Source: Streptomyces aidingensis (GTDB lineage Bacteria; Actinomycetota; Actinomycetes; Streptomycetales; Streptomycetaceae). From it: a stretch of DNA of 64,000 nt. Positions 25,001 through 34,647 of this stretch are shown here, in pieces (the first letter of the stretch is position 1; the number at the start of each line of letters is the position of its first letter). The stretch is from NCBI RefSeq assembly GCF_900112355.1, contig NZ_FOLM01000001.1, forward strand, positions 45,276 to 109,275, read 5' to 3'. Below the pieces are notes generated by a model. That model did no database searches, had not been told where the DNA came from, and was given only the letters and a program-made list of their open reading frames with translations. Made by a program: the position numbers and the translations under genes.

Positions 25001-25525
25001 ATGACTATGCGGTATGTGCTGGGCCCGGAGATCACCCCGGCGCTCCGGGAGGCGCTGCTGCGCCTGTGGACGGACGTCACCAACGCGGGCGGTGCCGTGG
25101 GCCTGGTGCCGCCCGTGACCACCGAGGACGTGACCGGGCTGCTGGACGGGCACCTGCGCGGCATCGCCGAGGGCAACACCCTCGCGCTGACCGGCTTCGA
25201 CGAGCGCGACCGCCCGGCCGCGCTGGCCTTTCTGGTGCGCAACGACCACCGGCTGATGCGCCACTGGGTGTGGCTCTACCGCGTGATGGTGCACCCGGGC
25301 CACCAGGGGCGCGGCACCGGCCGCGAACTGATGCGGCAGGCCGAGGCCGCGGCCCGCTCCCTCGACGGCGTGCGCGGCATCCGGCTGACCGCCCGCGGCG
25401 GCATGGGCCTGGAGCGCTTCTACGAGTCCTGCGGCTACAAGGAGGTCGGCCGGGTCCCGGACGCCATCCGGGTCGCCGAGGACGATCTGCGCGACGACGT
25501 CATCATGTGGCGCCCGCTGACCTGA
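25001..25525 (+). CDS. GNAT family N-acetyltransferase
   Basis: This 174-residue acyltransferase has the GNAT core: VMVHPGHQGRGTGRELM (about 90-106), with the Q/R-x-x-G-x-G/A acetyl-CoA loop, then the LTARGGMGLERFYESCGYKEVG segment. It lacks other domains and the substrate is unknown. ATG 25001 is preferred to the TTG upstream; an ATG at 25007 is also possible. It follows mqnE by 86 bases but appears to have its own promoter. Confidence 0.87.
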   Translation: MTMRYVLGPEITPALREALLRLWTDVTNAGGAVGLVPPVTTEDVTGLLDGHLRGIAEGNTLALTGFDERDRPAALAFLVRNDHRLMRHWVWLYRVMVHPGHQGRGTGRELMRQAEAAARSLDGVRGIRLTARGGMGLERFYESCGYKEVGRVPDAIRVAEDDLRDDVIMWRPLT

Positions 25526-25616
25526 CCGGGGGCGCCCGAAACGCCGGAATGGCGGCATGCTTCACTGGAAAACCGGAGCCGGAAGCCGCCGAGCGGGACG
25601 ACAGGGAGCCGCCGCC

Positions 25617-25931
25617 GTGATCACCATCAAGAACCCGACGCTGCGCTACACACTGATGCGGCTGGGTATCTTCCTCGGCTGCCTGGCCGGTGTCTATCTG
25701 CTCGCCGTGCTCGGCGCGGTGCCCTCCGGGGTGGGCAGCTCCAACGCGCTGTGGATCCCGCTGCTGGCCCTGGTGATCTCCGCGCCGCTCAGCTTCATCC
25801 TGCTGCGCGGCCAGCGCGACGCCATGTCCGAGCAGCTCACGGACGGCTACCAGCGCGCCCGGCAGACCCTGCGCGCCAACCAGTCCATGGAGGACGAGGC
25901 CGACGAAACCGCCCGCCGCGCGGCCGGCTGA
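25617..25931 (+). CDS. DUF4229 domain membrane protein
   Basis: This 104-residue protein matches DUF4229, a small family found near menaquinone genes in many actinobacteria. It has two membrane helices (about 11-37 and 43-64) and a charged cytoplasmic helix carrying L-T-D-G-Y-Q-R-A-R. Its role is unknown. GTG 25617 follows a GGGAG site. It sits near mqnE and upstream of a strong inverted repeat. Confidence 0.8.
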   Translation: MITIKNPTLRYTLMRLGIFLGCLAGVYLLAVLGAVPSGVGSSNALWIPLLALVISAPLSFILLRGQRDAMSEQLTDGYQRARQTLRANQSMEDEADETARRAAG

Positions 25932-25956
25932 CCGCGGCCGGCACCGGTACCGGCGA

Positions 25957-25999
25957 GGCCCCGGCCGCCGCCGTCGGTGGGACGGCGGGGGCCGGGGCC
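25957..25999. terminator. Bidirectional terminator between DUF4229 and nuclease genes
   Basis: A 19-bp inverted repeat with one mismatch (25957-25975 with 25981-25999, loop GGTGG) lies between two convergent genes. It has no T-tract, which is common in high-GC actinobacteria. Confidence 0.7.
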
Positions 26000-26015
26000 C
26001 GGTGGTGGTTCCGGG

Positions 26016-28553
26016 TCAGCGGCGGAGCAGGGAGAGCAGGTGGTGCAGCCAGCCCATCAGGTCGGGCAGGGAGTGCCGCGGCCAGGGCTTGCCCGGCTTG
26101 CCCGGCTTGCCGGGCTTGCCGTCGCCCTTGGCCTTGGTGTCGATCCGGACGATCTGCGGGTCGTGGTCACTTGCCTGCCGGGCGAACTCGGCGTTGATGT
26201 GCACCACGTCGTACTCCGCACCGCGGACGGCGGGGCTGACCAGGATGTGGTCCAGGGTCTGCGAGTTGCCGTCGTAGACGTAGGTGTAGCGCTCTTCGGC
26301 GGGCAGGGTGAACGCCAGGTTCTCCAGCACCCCGTCCGCGGTGAGCAGCTCCATGGTCCGCGAGAACTCGAAGTCGTTGAAGTCGCCCAGCGCGATCACC
26401 CGGGCCTTGGGGTCGGCGGCCAGCAGCTTGGCGACAAAGGACTGGATCTCGGCGGCCTGCTGGTGGCGCTGGGTCTCGGAGGAGCGGGTGGGCGGCTGGT
26501 TGCGGCCGTGCAGCGGCTCGTCGCCGCCCTTGGACGCGAAGTGGTTGGCGATCACGAAGTAGGTCCTGCCGCGGAAGACGAACTCGCCCGCCAGCGGCTT
26601 GCGGCTGTCCTCCCAGGCGGCACTGGCCGGGTTGATCCGGCCCGGGGAGACGGAGAGCCGCACCCCGTGCCGGGTCTGGACCGCCTCGGTGGCGGTGGTG
26701 GCGTCGCCGCCGGGGCGGTCGGTGAAGGAGACCCGCTCCGGGTTGAAGAGGAAGGCCACCCGGATGTTGCCGCCGGGCTGGCCGCCGTCCGCGCCGTCCA
26801 CCGGGTCGATGGCGCGCCACTCGTAGGCGGGGCCGCCGGCCGCCTCGATGGCGGCGGTGAACCGGTCCAGGGTCTGGTCCGCGGCCACCGTGCCGTCGGA
26901 GGCGGGGCCGTTGTTGTCCTGGATCTCCTCCAGGGCCACGATGTCCGGCGAGGCGAGATGGTGCACGATGCCGGCGGCCAGCTCGGCGAACTTCTCCTCG
27001 CTGTCGGCGGCCGAGAGGTTCTCCACGTTGTAGGTGGCGACCGCCAGTTCCTTCTTGGTCTGGGCGCGGGTGGTCTCCTTGGCCAGGCCGCCCGCGGCCT
27101 GCTCGCCGAGCGCGGTGGCCTGCACGGTGTAGCCGCCGTACCGGCCGTAGTCCATGGCGCCGGTGGTGGTGCCGGTGAGGGTGTCGCCGACATCGGCCAC
27201 CGGCAGCTCGCCGGCCAGGGACATCACCTTCAGCCGCCCGGTGTTCGGGGCGTCGTAGGAGCCGTAGAGCGTGCCGCCGCGGGCCGAGGGGTTCTCCTCC
27301 GGCTTGACGGTGATCCACAGCTCGTCGTACTGGGTGGTGCGGCTGATGGTGCGCACATCGCTGAAGGAGACCAGCATGCCCTCCAGCGATTCGTAGCGGT
27401 CCAGGGCGTAGCTGCCCGGCTCCAGCGGGAGATCGTCGGTCGGCCCGCCCGCGGCGTCCGGTGCGTACCGGTCCGGCACGGTGGCGGCGTCCAGCGCAAA
27501 GGGCTCCGGCAGGGCGTTGCCGGAGGAGAGCACGGTGACCTCGGGGCGGGTGATCTCGGTCAGCGACTGGGTGCCGGAGGCCGGGAAGTACTCGGTGACC
27601 CGGCCGCCGACCAGCACCTCGTCGCCGATGGCGACGGTGGGCGCGGTGGAGCCGGTGTAGACGAACACGCCCTCGCTGGTGGCCGGGTCGGTGTCCGGCT
27701 CCGGGTCCTGGATCCAGAAGCCGCGGGAGCCGGAGCCGGAGACCGCGGTGACGATGCCGGGGACGGCGGCCACGGTGTCACCGGTCAGCGGGGAGATCCG
27801 GGTGGTGCCCTGGATGTCGCGGATCCGGGTGTCGCCGGGCTCGGTGGGCTCCCCGTCGCCGCCACCGTCGCCGCCGCCCCCGTCACCGGGGGTCTGGCCG
27901 GCGGCGTTGACGGGGGTGGGGGCGCCGGAGGTGAAGTCGGCGGCGTTGTCGTCGGTGTCGGTGAGCGCGGGCCGGGCCACGGAGGAGGTGTTGCTCGCCC
28001 CGGCGGCCGGGCCGCTGCCCTCCCGGACCACCGCACTGCCATAGCCGGCCAGATCCACGATCCGGTCGTCGGCGGCGCAGTCGGCGGCGGTCTTGCAGGT
28101 CAGCGCCTCGGTGGAGTTGACCAGGGCGACCGTGCCGCTGGTGGCGGACATGGAGATGGAGCCGGTGGCGTCCGGGGCGGGGAGCTCGACGGTGCCGCCG
28201 CTGCCCGCGTTCTCGGATATCAGATAGCGGCCCTGGGCGGCTATGGCGCCGGAGAGCGCGGTGACCTGCCATCGCGAGCCGGAGCTGGGCGAGCCGGGCA
28301 GATACTGCACACTCCAGCCGTCCAGTGCGACGGGCGCCTGGCCGGCGTTGGCCAGCTCGATGAAGTCACGGGTCAGGGTGGCACCGGAGTTGCCGCCCCC
28401 GCCGTAGACCTCGCCGAGCATCACATCGGGCGACGGGGCGGCGAATGCCGCCGGGAGCGGGGTGAGGACCAGCGAGGCGGCCACCCCGCAGGTGACGAGG
28501 CCCAGCCGGAGTCTTCTGGAACTTGGGGGCCCGGAAGGGGAGTTGGTCGGCAC
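26016..28553 (-). CDS. Secreted ExeM/NucH-type nuclease with lamin-tail domain
   Basis: This 845-residue exported protein has a signal peptide (about 1-39, ending PAAFAA) and an LTD/lamin-tail domain (about 43-180). A Gly/Asp-rich linker and OB-like beta region (about 235-480) follow. The endonuclease/exonuclease/phosphatase domain (about 500-820) shows VATYNVENLS, ALEEIQDN, NHFASKGGD, ALGDFNDF, DHILVS and the terminal SDHDPQIV. It would degrade extracellular DNA. The tail carries KPGKPGKPGKPW repeats and a cationic end (LLSLLRR), perhaps for wall binding. The ATG at 28553 starts the signal peptide. Confidence 0.9.
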   Translation of the reverse strand: MPTNSPSGPPSSRRLRLGLVTCGVAASLVLTPLPAAFAAPSPDVMLGEVYGGGGNSGATLTRDFIELANAGQAPVALDGWSVQYLPGSPSSGSRWQVTALSGAIAAQGRYLISENAGSGGTVELPAPDATGSISMSATSGTVALVNSTEALTCKTAADCAADDRIVDLAGYGSAVVREGSGPAAGASNTSSVARPALTDTDDNAADFTSGAPTPVNAAGQTPGDGGGGDGGGDGEPTEPGDTRIRDIQGTTRISPLTGDTVAAVPGIVTAVSGSGSRGFWIQDPEPDTDPATSEGVFVYTGSTAPTVAIGDEVLVGGRVTEYFPASGTQSLTEITRPEVTVLSSGNALPEPFALDAATVPDRYAPDAAGGPTDDLPLEPGSYALDRYESLEGMLVSFSDVRTISRTTQYDELWITVKPEENPSARGGTLYGSYDAPNTGRLKVMSLAGELPVADVGDTLTGTTTGAMDYGRYGGYTVQATALGEQAAGGLAKETTRAQTKKELAVATYNVENLSAADSEEKFAELAAGIVHHLASPDIVALEEIQDNNGPASDGTVAADQTLDRFTAAIEAAGGPAYEWRAIDPVDGADGGQPGGNIRVAFLFNPERVSFTDRPGGDATTATEAVQTRHGVRLSVSPGRINPASAAWEDSRKPLAGEFVFRGRTYFVIANHFASKGGDEPLHGRNQPPTRSSETQRHQQAAEIQSFVAKLLAADPKARVIALGDFNDFEFSRTMELLTADGVLENLAFTLPAEERYTYVYDGNSQTLDHILVSPAVRGAEYDVVHINAEFARQASDHDPQIVRIDTKAKGDGKPGKPGKPGKPWPRHSLPDLMGWLHHLLSLLRR

Positions 28554-28748
28554 GGTGTGCTTCTCCTTAGGGATGCCACGGGAGCGCGTCGGTTGAAGCT
28601 ACGCGCGTAGAGGAGAAGTTGGCAAGAACGCGGGCGTGAAAACTGGGCGTCGGGCGGCCGAATGTTTCCGACTCCGGGGCGGCCGTGCCGCCGGGCACCG
28701 GCGTCGCGGCACGGGCCCGGTGGCACGGGCCGGGCGGAAAAGCGGAAA

Positions 28749-28771
28749 GCCCTCGCCTGGCGGGCGAGGGC
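28749..28771. terminator. Strong hairpin in the 395-base gap between csp and the nuclease gene
   Basis: A 9-bp perfect stem (GCCCTCGCC / GGCGAGGGC, 5-base loop) has TTTCCGCTTTTCC after it on the minus strand. It may be a second terminator behind the cold-shock gene or insulate the nuclease gene. The rest of the gap (28554-28948) shows only a purine-rich strand at 28826-28887, which is the T/C-rich stretch of the csp terminator. Confidence 0.6.
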
Positions 28772-28849
28772 CTGTCTGTCCATCCGGCCGCTTCCGCGCG
28801 GGTGTCCGGCCCGGCACGGTCACGGAGAAGGACGGCAGACGAAGAAGAG

Positions 28850-28902
28850 AAGCGGAAGAGGAAAAGGAACGAGGAAGAGAAATCCGGCAGTTCCGCCGAA
28901 CT
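28850..28902 (-). terminator. Terminator of the cold-shock gene
   Basis: On the minus strand the 6-bp stem CAGTTC/GAACTG with a GGCG loop (28902-28887) is followed by a long T/C-rich run (TTTCTCTTCCTCGTTCCTTTTCC). It lies 47 bases after the csp stop codon. Confidence 0.6.
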
Positions 28903-28948
28903 GTGTGAGCGCGGCCCGGTGGAACGGTCCCCCGGGCCCCGTCACGTC

Positions 28949-29152
28949 TCAGTTGACGGAGACGTTCTCCGCCTGCGGCCCCTTCGGACCCTGGGTGATG
29001 TCGAAGGACACCTCCTGGTCCTGCTCCAGCGAGCGGAAGCCATTGGCGTTGATCGCACTGTAGTGAACGAAAACGTCCGGGCCGCCGCCGTGCTGGGCGA
29101 TGAACCCGTAGCCCTTCTCGGCGTTGAACCACTTGACGGTTCCGGTGGCCAT
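28949..29152 (-). CDS. Cold-shock domain protein
   Basis: This 67-residue protein is a complete CspA-type OB fold that binds single-stranded nucleic acid. It has [15 protein letters not shown] (RNP1) and DVFVHYSAI (RNP2). Length and sequence match the SC/CspA family. The ATG at 29152 follows a GGGAGGGC ribosome site. Its message has a long leader with a terminator-like hairpin. Confidence 0.95.
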   Translation of the reverse strand: MATGTVKWFNAEKGYGFIAQHGGGPDVFVHYSAINANGFRSLEQDQEVSFDITQGPKGPQAENVSVN

Positions 29153-29204
29153 AAGCCCTCCCTGGGCCTACTGATGGGTCGCCCTGCTCCAGAACCTTGG
29201 AAAA

Positions 29205-30245
<1,041 letters not shown>

Positions 30246-30312
30246 GCGCCAAGGGCGCCCGCGCGGCCGTCCGCCGGGCCGACCGGACGGCGGCACCCCG
30301 GGCCCCTGCCCG

Positions 30313-30318
30313 TAGGGT
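30313..30318 (+). promoter_or_regulatory. Candidate -10 of the Ser/Thr kinase gene
   Basis: TAGGGT is about 100 bases before the kinase ATG. The leader after it contains repeated GGGAAAG-type blocks (about 30320-30370) of unknown meaning. No convincing -35 is seen. Confidence 0.3.
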
Positions 30319-30416
30319 GACGGGGAAGCCGGGAAAGCACGGGAAAGACGGGACCGACGGGGAAGAGGGCACCCGCAGCCGCCCGCAGCACCCACCGGGG
30401 GAAGGACGCCGTACAC

Positions 30417-32231
30417 ATGGAGCCGCTCGCCGCGGACGACCCGAGACAGATCGGCCCCTGCCGGCTGCTGCGCCGGCTGGGCAGCGGCGGCATGGGCCGC
30501 GTGTACCTCGGCCGGAACGCGGGCGGCCGTACCGTCGCGGTCAAGGTGGTGCATCCGCACTTCGCCGTGGACCGGCAGTTCCGGGCCCGCTTCGCGCGCG
30601 AGGTGGCCGCCGCCCGCCGGGTGGGCGGCGAGTGGACCGCCCCGGTGCTGGACGCCGACCCGGACGCCGAACTCCCCTGGGTGGCCACCGGCTATGTGGC
30701 CGGCCCCGACCTCCAGCGCACGGTGGCCGGGCAGGGCCCGCTGCCGCAGCGCTCGCTGCGCGTGCTGGGCGCCGGCCTGGCCGAGGCGCTGGCCGCCGTG
30801 CACGCCCTGGGCCTGGTGCACCGCGACATCAAGCCGTCCAATGTGCTGCTCACCCTGGACGGGCCGCGGCTGATCGACTTCGGCATCGCCCGGGCCATGG
30901 ACACCGAGGCCACCGCCGAGCTGACCGCCACCGGGATGTCGGTGGGCTCGCCCGGCTACATGTCGCCGGAACAGGTGGTCGGGCGTCAGGTGGGCGCGCC
31001 CTCCGATGTGTTCCAGCTCGGCGCGGTGCTCGCCTACGCCGCCACCGGCCGCCGGGCCTTCCCCGGCGACAACACCGCCCAGCTGGTCTACCGGGTGGTG
31101 CACGGCGAACCCGATCTGGCGGGCGTGCCGCAGGAGCTGCGGGAGCTGATCGGCCGCTGTCTGGCCAAGGACGAGGCCGCCCGGCCGGTCCCGGCGGAGA
31201 TCGCCGCCGCGCTGGCCGGGCCGCAGGGGGCGGCCGGGCTGGTGGCGGCGGGCTGGCTGCCGTCCGCCGTGGTGGAGGGGCTCAGCCGGCTGGCCGTGGA
31301 ACTGCTCGACCTGGAGGTCGCCGCGGACCCCTCCGCTCCGCCGCCGGCGGAGCCGGGCGGGCCCGGTGGGCCGCGGACCCAGGCCCCGCCGCCCACCAGC
31401 GGCGGCACCGGGCCGGGCCCGGTGCCGCCGCTGCCCGCCGCCCAGGACGGGCCCGAGCGGACCACCACCGGCGTGCCGGGCACCGGAGCCGGGACCGCCC
31501 CGCCGCGCGGCGTCTTCGGCCCCCCGACCTCCGGATACGGCTATCCCGGCACCGTGTCCGCCGCCATGCCCACGCCGTCCCCGTCCCCGGCCCCGTCCCC
31601 GTACGGCACCCCGCCCGGGGGCGCCGGCCCGGCCACGCCCCCGCCGGACGGCCGGGACGGCAAGGGCGGCGGACGCCGCCGGGCGACGGCCGCGGCTGCC
31701 GCCGCGCTGATCCCCGCGATCGTGCTGGGCTGCTACCTGCTGGGCATCCCCGTCGACTGGCGGGACACCGCCGGCGGCGACCGGCCCACCCCCACCCCCA
31801 CCTCGGCCGGCACCGAGGATTCGGCCTCCACCGGCACCACCGGCTCCACCGGACCGCGGGAGCAGGACGCGCTGCCCGAGAGCTATGTCGGCACCTGGAC
31901 CGGCGAGGTGGAGATCATGGGCGGCCTGCCGGGCGGCAGCGTGGTGATCACCCTGGAGCCCGGCGTGGTCGGCGAGGTTCTCGGCACCGCCGAGCACACC
32001 GACATGCTGGCCATCTCCACCTGCACCGACCGGATGACCCTGGAGACCGTCGCCGAGGACCGGATCACCTTCGCCGCCGAGGGCGACCCGGACGCCTCCG
32101 ACGCCCTGGAGGGCGTGTGCGCCCCCGGCGAGTTCCAGATGGTCCTCACCCCGCGGGACGACGGCACGGTCCGCTTCGAGTCCCTGCACCCCGACGCCAC
32201 CCACCAGGGCCTGCTGACCCGCCAGGACTAG
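30417..32231 (+). CDS. Membrane Ser/Thr protein kinase (PknB type)
   Basis: This 604-residue protein has an N-terminal Hanks-type kinase domain (about 15-280): GSGGMGRVYLG loop (22-32), Lys43, HRDIKPSN (135-142) and DFG (154-156). A long Pro/Gly/Thr-rich juxtamembrane linker follows, then one transmembrane helix (about 423-445) after an Arg-rich stop. The extracytoplasmic domain (about 485-604) begins SYVGTWTGEVEIMGG and resembles a small beta domain, not PASTA repeats. It sits between mqnA and mqnC. Whether it regulates menaquinone synthesis is unknown. Confidence 0.9.
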   Translation: MEPLAADDPRQIGPCRLLRRLGSGGMGRVYLGRNAGGRTVAVKVVHPHFAVDRQFRARFAREVAAARRVGGEWTAPVLDADPDAELPWVATGYVAGPDLQRTVAGQGPLPQRSLRVLGAGLAEALAAVHALGLVHRDIKPSNVLLTLDGPRLIDFGIARAMDTEATAELTATGMSVGSPGYMSPEQVVGRQVGAPSDVFQLGAVLAYAATGRRAFPGDNTAQLVYRVVHGEPDLAGVPQELRELIGRCLAKDEAARPVPAEIAAALAGPQGAAGLVAAGWLPSAVVEGLSRLAVELLDLEVAADPSAPPPAEPGGPGGPRTQAPPPTSGGTGPGPVPPLPAAQDGPERTTTGVPGTGAGTAPPRGVFGPPTSGYGYPGTVSAAMPTPSPSPAPSPYGTPPGGAGPATPPPDGRDGKGGGRRRATAAAAAALIPAIVLGCYLLGIPVDWRDTAGGDRPTPTPTSAGTEDSASTGTTGSTGPREQDALPESYVGTWTGEVEIMGGLPGGSVVITLEPGVVGEVLGTAEHTDMLAISTCTDRMTLETVAEDRITFAAEGDPDASDALEGVCAPGEFQMVLTPRDDGTVRFESLHPDATHQGLLTRQD

Positions 32232-32330
32232 CGGCGCGTAGGCTGGAGCGGTCCGCCCCGGCCGCAGCGACCGCACCGACCGGGCCGGCGCGACCAGCTC
32301 AGCCGCCCGACCCGCCGAAGGGACGCACCC

Positions 32331-33527
32331 ATGGCCCTCAGCGCCGCGCTCCAGTCCGCGCTCGACCGTGCCGCCGACGGCGGGCGGATCAGCCACCAGG
32401 AGGCTCTCGGGCTCTACCGGGAGGCGCCGCTGCACGCCCTGGGCCGGGCCGCCGACGCCGCGCGCCGCCGCCGCTACGCGGGCAGCGAGCACATCGCCAC
32501 GTACATCATCGAGCGCAACATCAACTACACCAACGCCTGCGTCACGGCCTGCAAGTTCTGCGCCTTCTACGCCCCGCCCAGGAGCGAGGACGTGTGGATC
32601 CGCGATCTGGACGACATCCTGCGCCGCTGCGCCGAGACGGTGGAACTGGGCGGCACCCAGATCATGTTCCAGGGCGGCCACCACCCGGACTTCGGTGTGG
32701 AGTACTACGAGCGGCACTTCCGGGCCATCAAGGAGAAGTTCCCGCAGCTTGTGATCCACTCCCTCGGCGCCTCCGAGGTGGAGCACATGGCCCGGATCTC
32801 CGGTGTGGACGCCGCGGAGGCGATCGTCCGGCTGAAGGAGGCCGGGCTGGACTCCTTCGCCGGGGCCGGCGCCGAACTGCTGCCGGAGCGTCCGCGCAAG
32901 GCCATCGCGCCGCTGAAGGAATCCGGCGAGCGCTGGCTGGAGATCATGGAGACCGCGCACGGTCTGGGCCTGGAATCCACCTCCACCATGCTGATGGGGA
33001 CGGGCGAGACCAACGCCGAGCGGATCGAGCATCTGCGGATGATCCGCGAGGTGCAGGACCGCACCGGCGGCTTCCGGGCCTTCATCCCGTACACCTACCA
33101 GCCGCAGAACAACAAGCTGCGCGGCCGGACCCAGGCGACGATCTTCGAGTATCTGCGCATGATCGCCATCGCCCGTCTGTATCTGCACAATGTCGCCCAT
33201 GTCCAGGGCTCCTGGCTGACCACCGGCAAGGAGGTCGGCCAGCTCTCGCTGCATTACGGCGCGGACGACCTCGGCTCGGTGATGCTGGAGGAGAACGTGG
33301 TCTCCTCCGCCGGGGCGAAGCACCGCTCCAACCGGCTGGAGCTGCTGCATCTGATCCGTGCGGCCGGCCGGGTCCCGGCGCAGCGCTCCACCACCTATGA
33401 GCATCTGGTGGTGCACGAGAACCCGGCCGACGACCCGGCCGACGACCGGGTCGTCTCCCATCTGTCCTCCACGGCCATCGACGGCGGCACCGCCCACCCG
33501 GAACTCAGGCTGCTGGACGCCCGCTGA
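32331..33527 (+). CDS. mqnC: Dehypoxanthine futalosine cyclase (radical SAM)
   Basis: This 398-residue radical SAM enzyme cyclises dehypoxanthine futalosine to cyclic DHFL in the menaquinone route. The Fe-S triad is Cys70, Cys74 and Cys77 (CVTACKFC), preceded by the typical NINYTN. FQGGHHPDFGVEYYE, TSTMLMGTGETN and FIPYTYQPQNN distinguish MqnC from MqnE. ATG 32331 has a GAAGGG ribosome site. A TAGGCT at 32240-32245 could be its own -10, so it may not depend on the kinase promoter. Confidence 0.93.
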   Translation: MALSAALQSALDRAADGGRISHQEALGLYREAPLHALGRAADAARRRRYAGSEHIATYIIERNINYTNACVTACKFCAFYAPPRSEDVWIRDLDDILRRCAETVELGGTQIMFQGGHHPDFGVEYYERHFRAIKEKFPQLVIHSLGASEVEHMARISGVDAAEAIVRLKEAGLDSFAGAGAELLPERPRKAIAPLKESGERWLEIMETAHGLGLESTSTMLMGTGETNAERIEHLRMIREVQDRTGGFRAFIPYTYQPQNNKLRGRTQATIFEYLRMIAIARLYLHNVAHVQGSWLTTGKEVGQLSLHYGADDLGSVMLEENVVSSAGAKHRSNRLELLHLIRAAGRVPAQRSTTYEHLVVHENPADDPADDRVVSHLSSTAIDGGTAHPELRLLDAR

Positions 33528-33551
33528 TCCCGGGCCGGACGCGCCGCACCG

Positions 33552-34457
33552 TCACCCGCCCCCGCCGGGGGAGCGGGCGAGGCGCGCCTCGGAGGCCAGC
33601 CCGGTCATCTTGCCGGGGTTGCGCATCAGATAGATGCGGGTGATCCGGCCGTCCTCCACCGCCAGGCTGACCGCGGCGACCGGCTCGCCGGCCACATCGA
33701 TCCGGGCGGCGGGCGCGCCATTGAGCCATATCGGGCGGACCGTCAGCCCGGCCCCGGCGCGCTTCAGCCCGGCGCGGAACAGATGGGCGACCTTCTTCGC
33801 CCCCGCGACGGGCCGGCGCACGGCCTGTGCCACCCCGCCGCCGTCGGCGACCACCACCACATCGGGCGCCAGCACCTCCAGCAGCGCCTGGAGGTCACCG
33901 GTCGCGACCGCGGCGAGGAACCGTTCGACGGCCCGGTCCCGCTGGGCCCGGTCGACCCGCGTCCGGGGGCGGCGTCCGGCGACCCGGTCGCGGGCCCGGC
34001 GGGCGATCTGGCGGACCGCGGCCGGGCTCTTGCCGAGCGCGTCCGCGATCTCCTCGTACGGCGTCTCGAACACCTCGCGCAGCACGAACACCGCCCGCTC
34101 CGCCGGGGTGAGCGTCTCCAGCACGGTCAGCATGGCGATCGAGACGCTCTCCGCGAGCTCGATGTCCTCGGCCACGTCGGGGCTGGTGAGCAGCGGCTCG
34201 GGCAGCCAGGAGCCGACGTATTCCTCGCGGCGGCGGGCCACCGTGCGCAGCCGGTTGAGCGCCAGCCGGGTGACGATCCGTACCAGGTAGGCGCGCGGGT
34301 CGCGCACCCGGTCCCGGGTGGCACCGTCCACGGCCGCCCAGCGCAGCCAGGTCTCCTGCACCACGTCCTCGGCGTCGGCGGCGGAGCCGAGCATCTCGTA
34401 GGCGACGGTGAACAGCAGGCTGCGGTGGGCGACGAAGGGGTCCTCGGTCACGGTCAT
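33552..34457 (-). CDS. ECF sigma factor, SigJ/ECF41 type with SnoaL-like C-terminal domain
   Basis: This 301-residue sigma factor has region 2 (about 8-75, including AEDVVQETWLRWA), region 4 (about 110-165, PYEEIADALGKSPAAVRQIARRARDRV) and a C-terminal NTF2/SnoaL-like domain (about 175-300). The domain ends with the YLMRNPGKM motif typical of ECF41. In that group the C-terminal domain takes the place of a separate anti-sigma factor. ATG 34457 is chosen by comparison with the domain start; its ribosome site is weak. A matching promoter lies upstream. Confidence 0.88.
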   Translation of the reverse strand: MTVTEDPFVAHRSLLFTVAYEMLGSAADAEDVVQETWLRWAAVDGATRDRVRDPRAYLVRIVTRLALNRLRTVARRREEYVGSWLPEPLLTSPDVAEDIELAESVSIAMLTVLETLTPAERAVFVLREVFETPYEEIADALGKSPAAVRQIARRARDRVAGRRPRTRVDRAQRDRAVERFLAAVATGDLQALLEVLAPDVVVVADGGGVAQAVRRPVAGAKKVAHLFRAGLKRAGAGLTVRPIWLNGAPAARIDVAGEPVAAVSLAVEDGRITRIYLMRNPGKMTGLASEARLARSPGGGG

Positions 34458-34583
34458 GCGCAGCAGGATTCCGTGTCCGCCGGCGGGGCGGCGAGCGGGT
34501 GCGGGCCGCCGGCCCGTGGCGCGCCGTCCCGGGGGCTGCCGGCCATGTCTCCTCCAGGGGTGTGCTCGGCTTCTCGCCATGGA

Positions 34584-34610
34584 GACACCGGCCGGCCGCC
34601 GCGTGTGACA
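34584..34610 (-). promoter_or_regulatory. ECF41-type promoter upstream of the sigma gene
   Basis: Minus-strand TGTCACA (34610-34604), a 16-base spacer and TGTC (34587-34584) match the known ECF41 pattern TGTCACA-N16-CGTC except for one base in the -10. It lies 127 bases before the ATG, consistent with autoregulation of the sigma gene. Confidence 0.55.
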
Positions 34611-34647
34611 TCCGTGCCGCCCGGGCCGCCGCCGCCCGGGCACCGGG

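Noticed and set aside
26070..26130. KPG repeats in the nuclease gene as a possible tandem-repeat or collagen-like element
   Set aside because: Only three or four KPG units are present, all in frame within the C-terminal tail. They are part of the protein.
33552..34457. SnoaL-like domain as a sign of a polyketide cluster
   Set aside because: The domain is fused to a sigma factor of the ECF41 type, and no synthase or tailoring cluster surrounds it.
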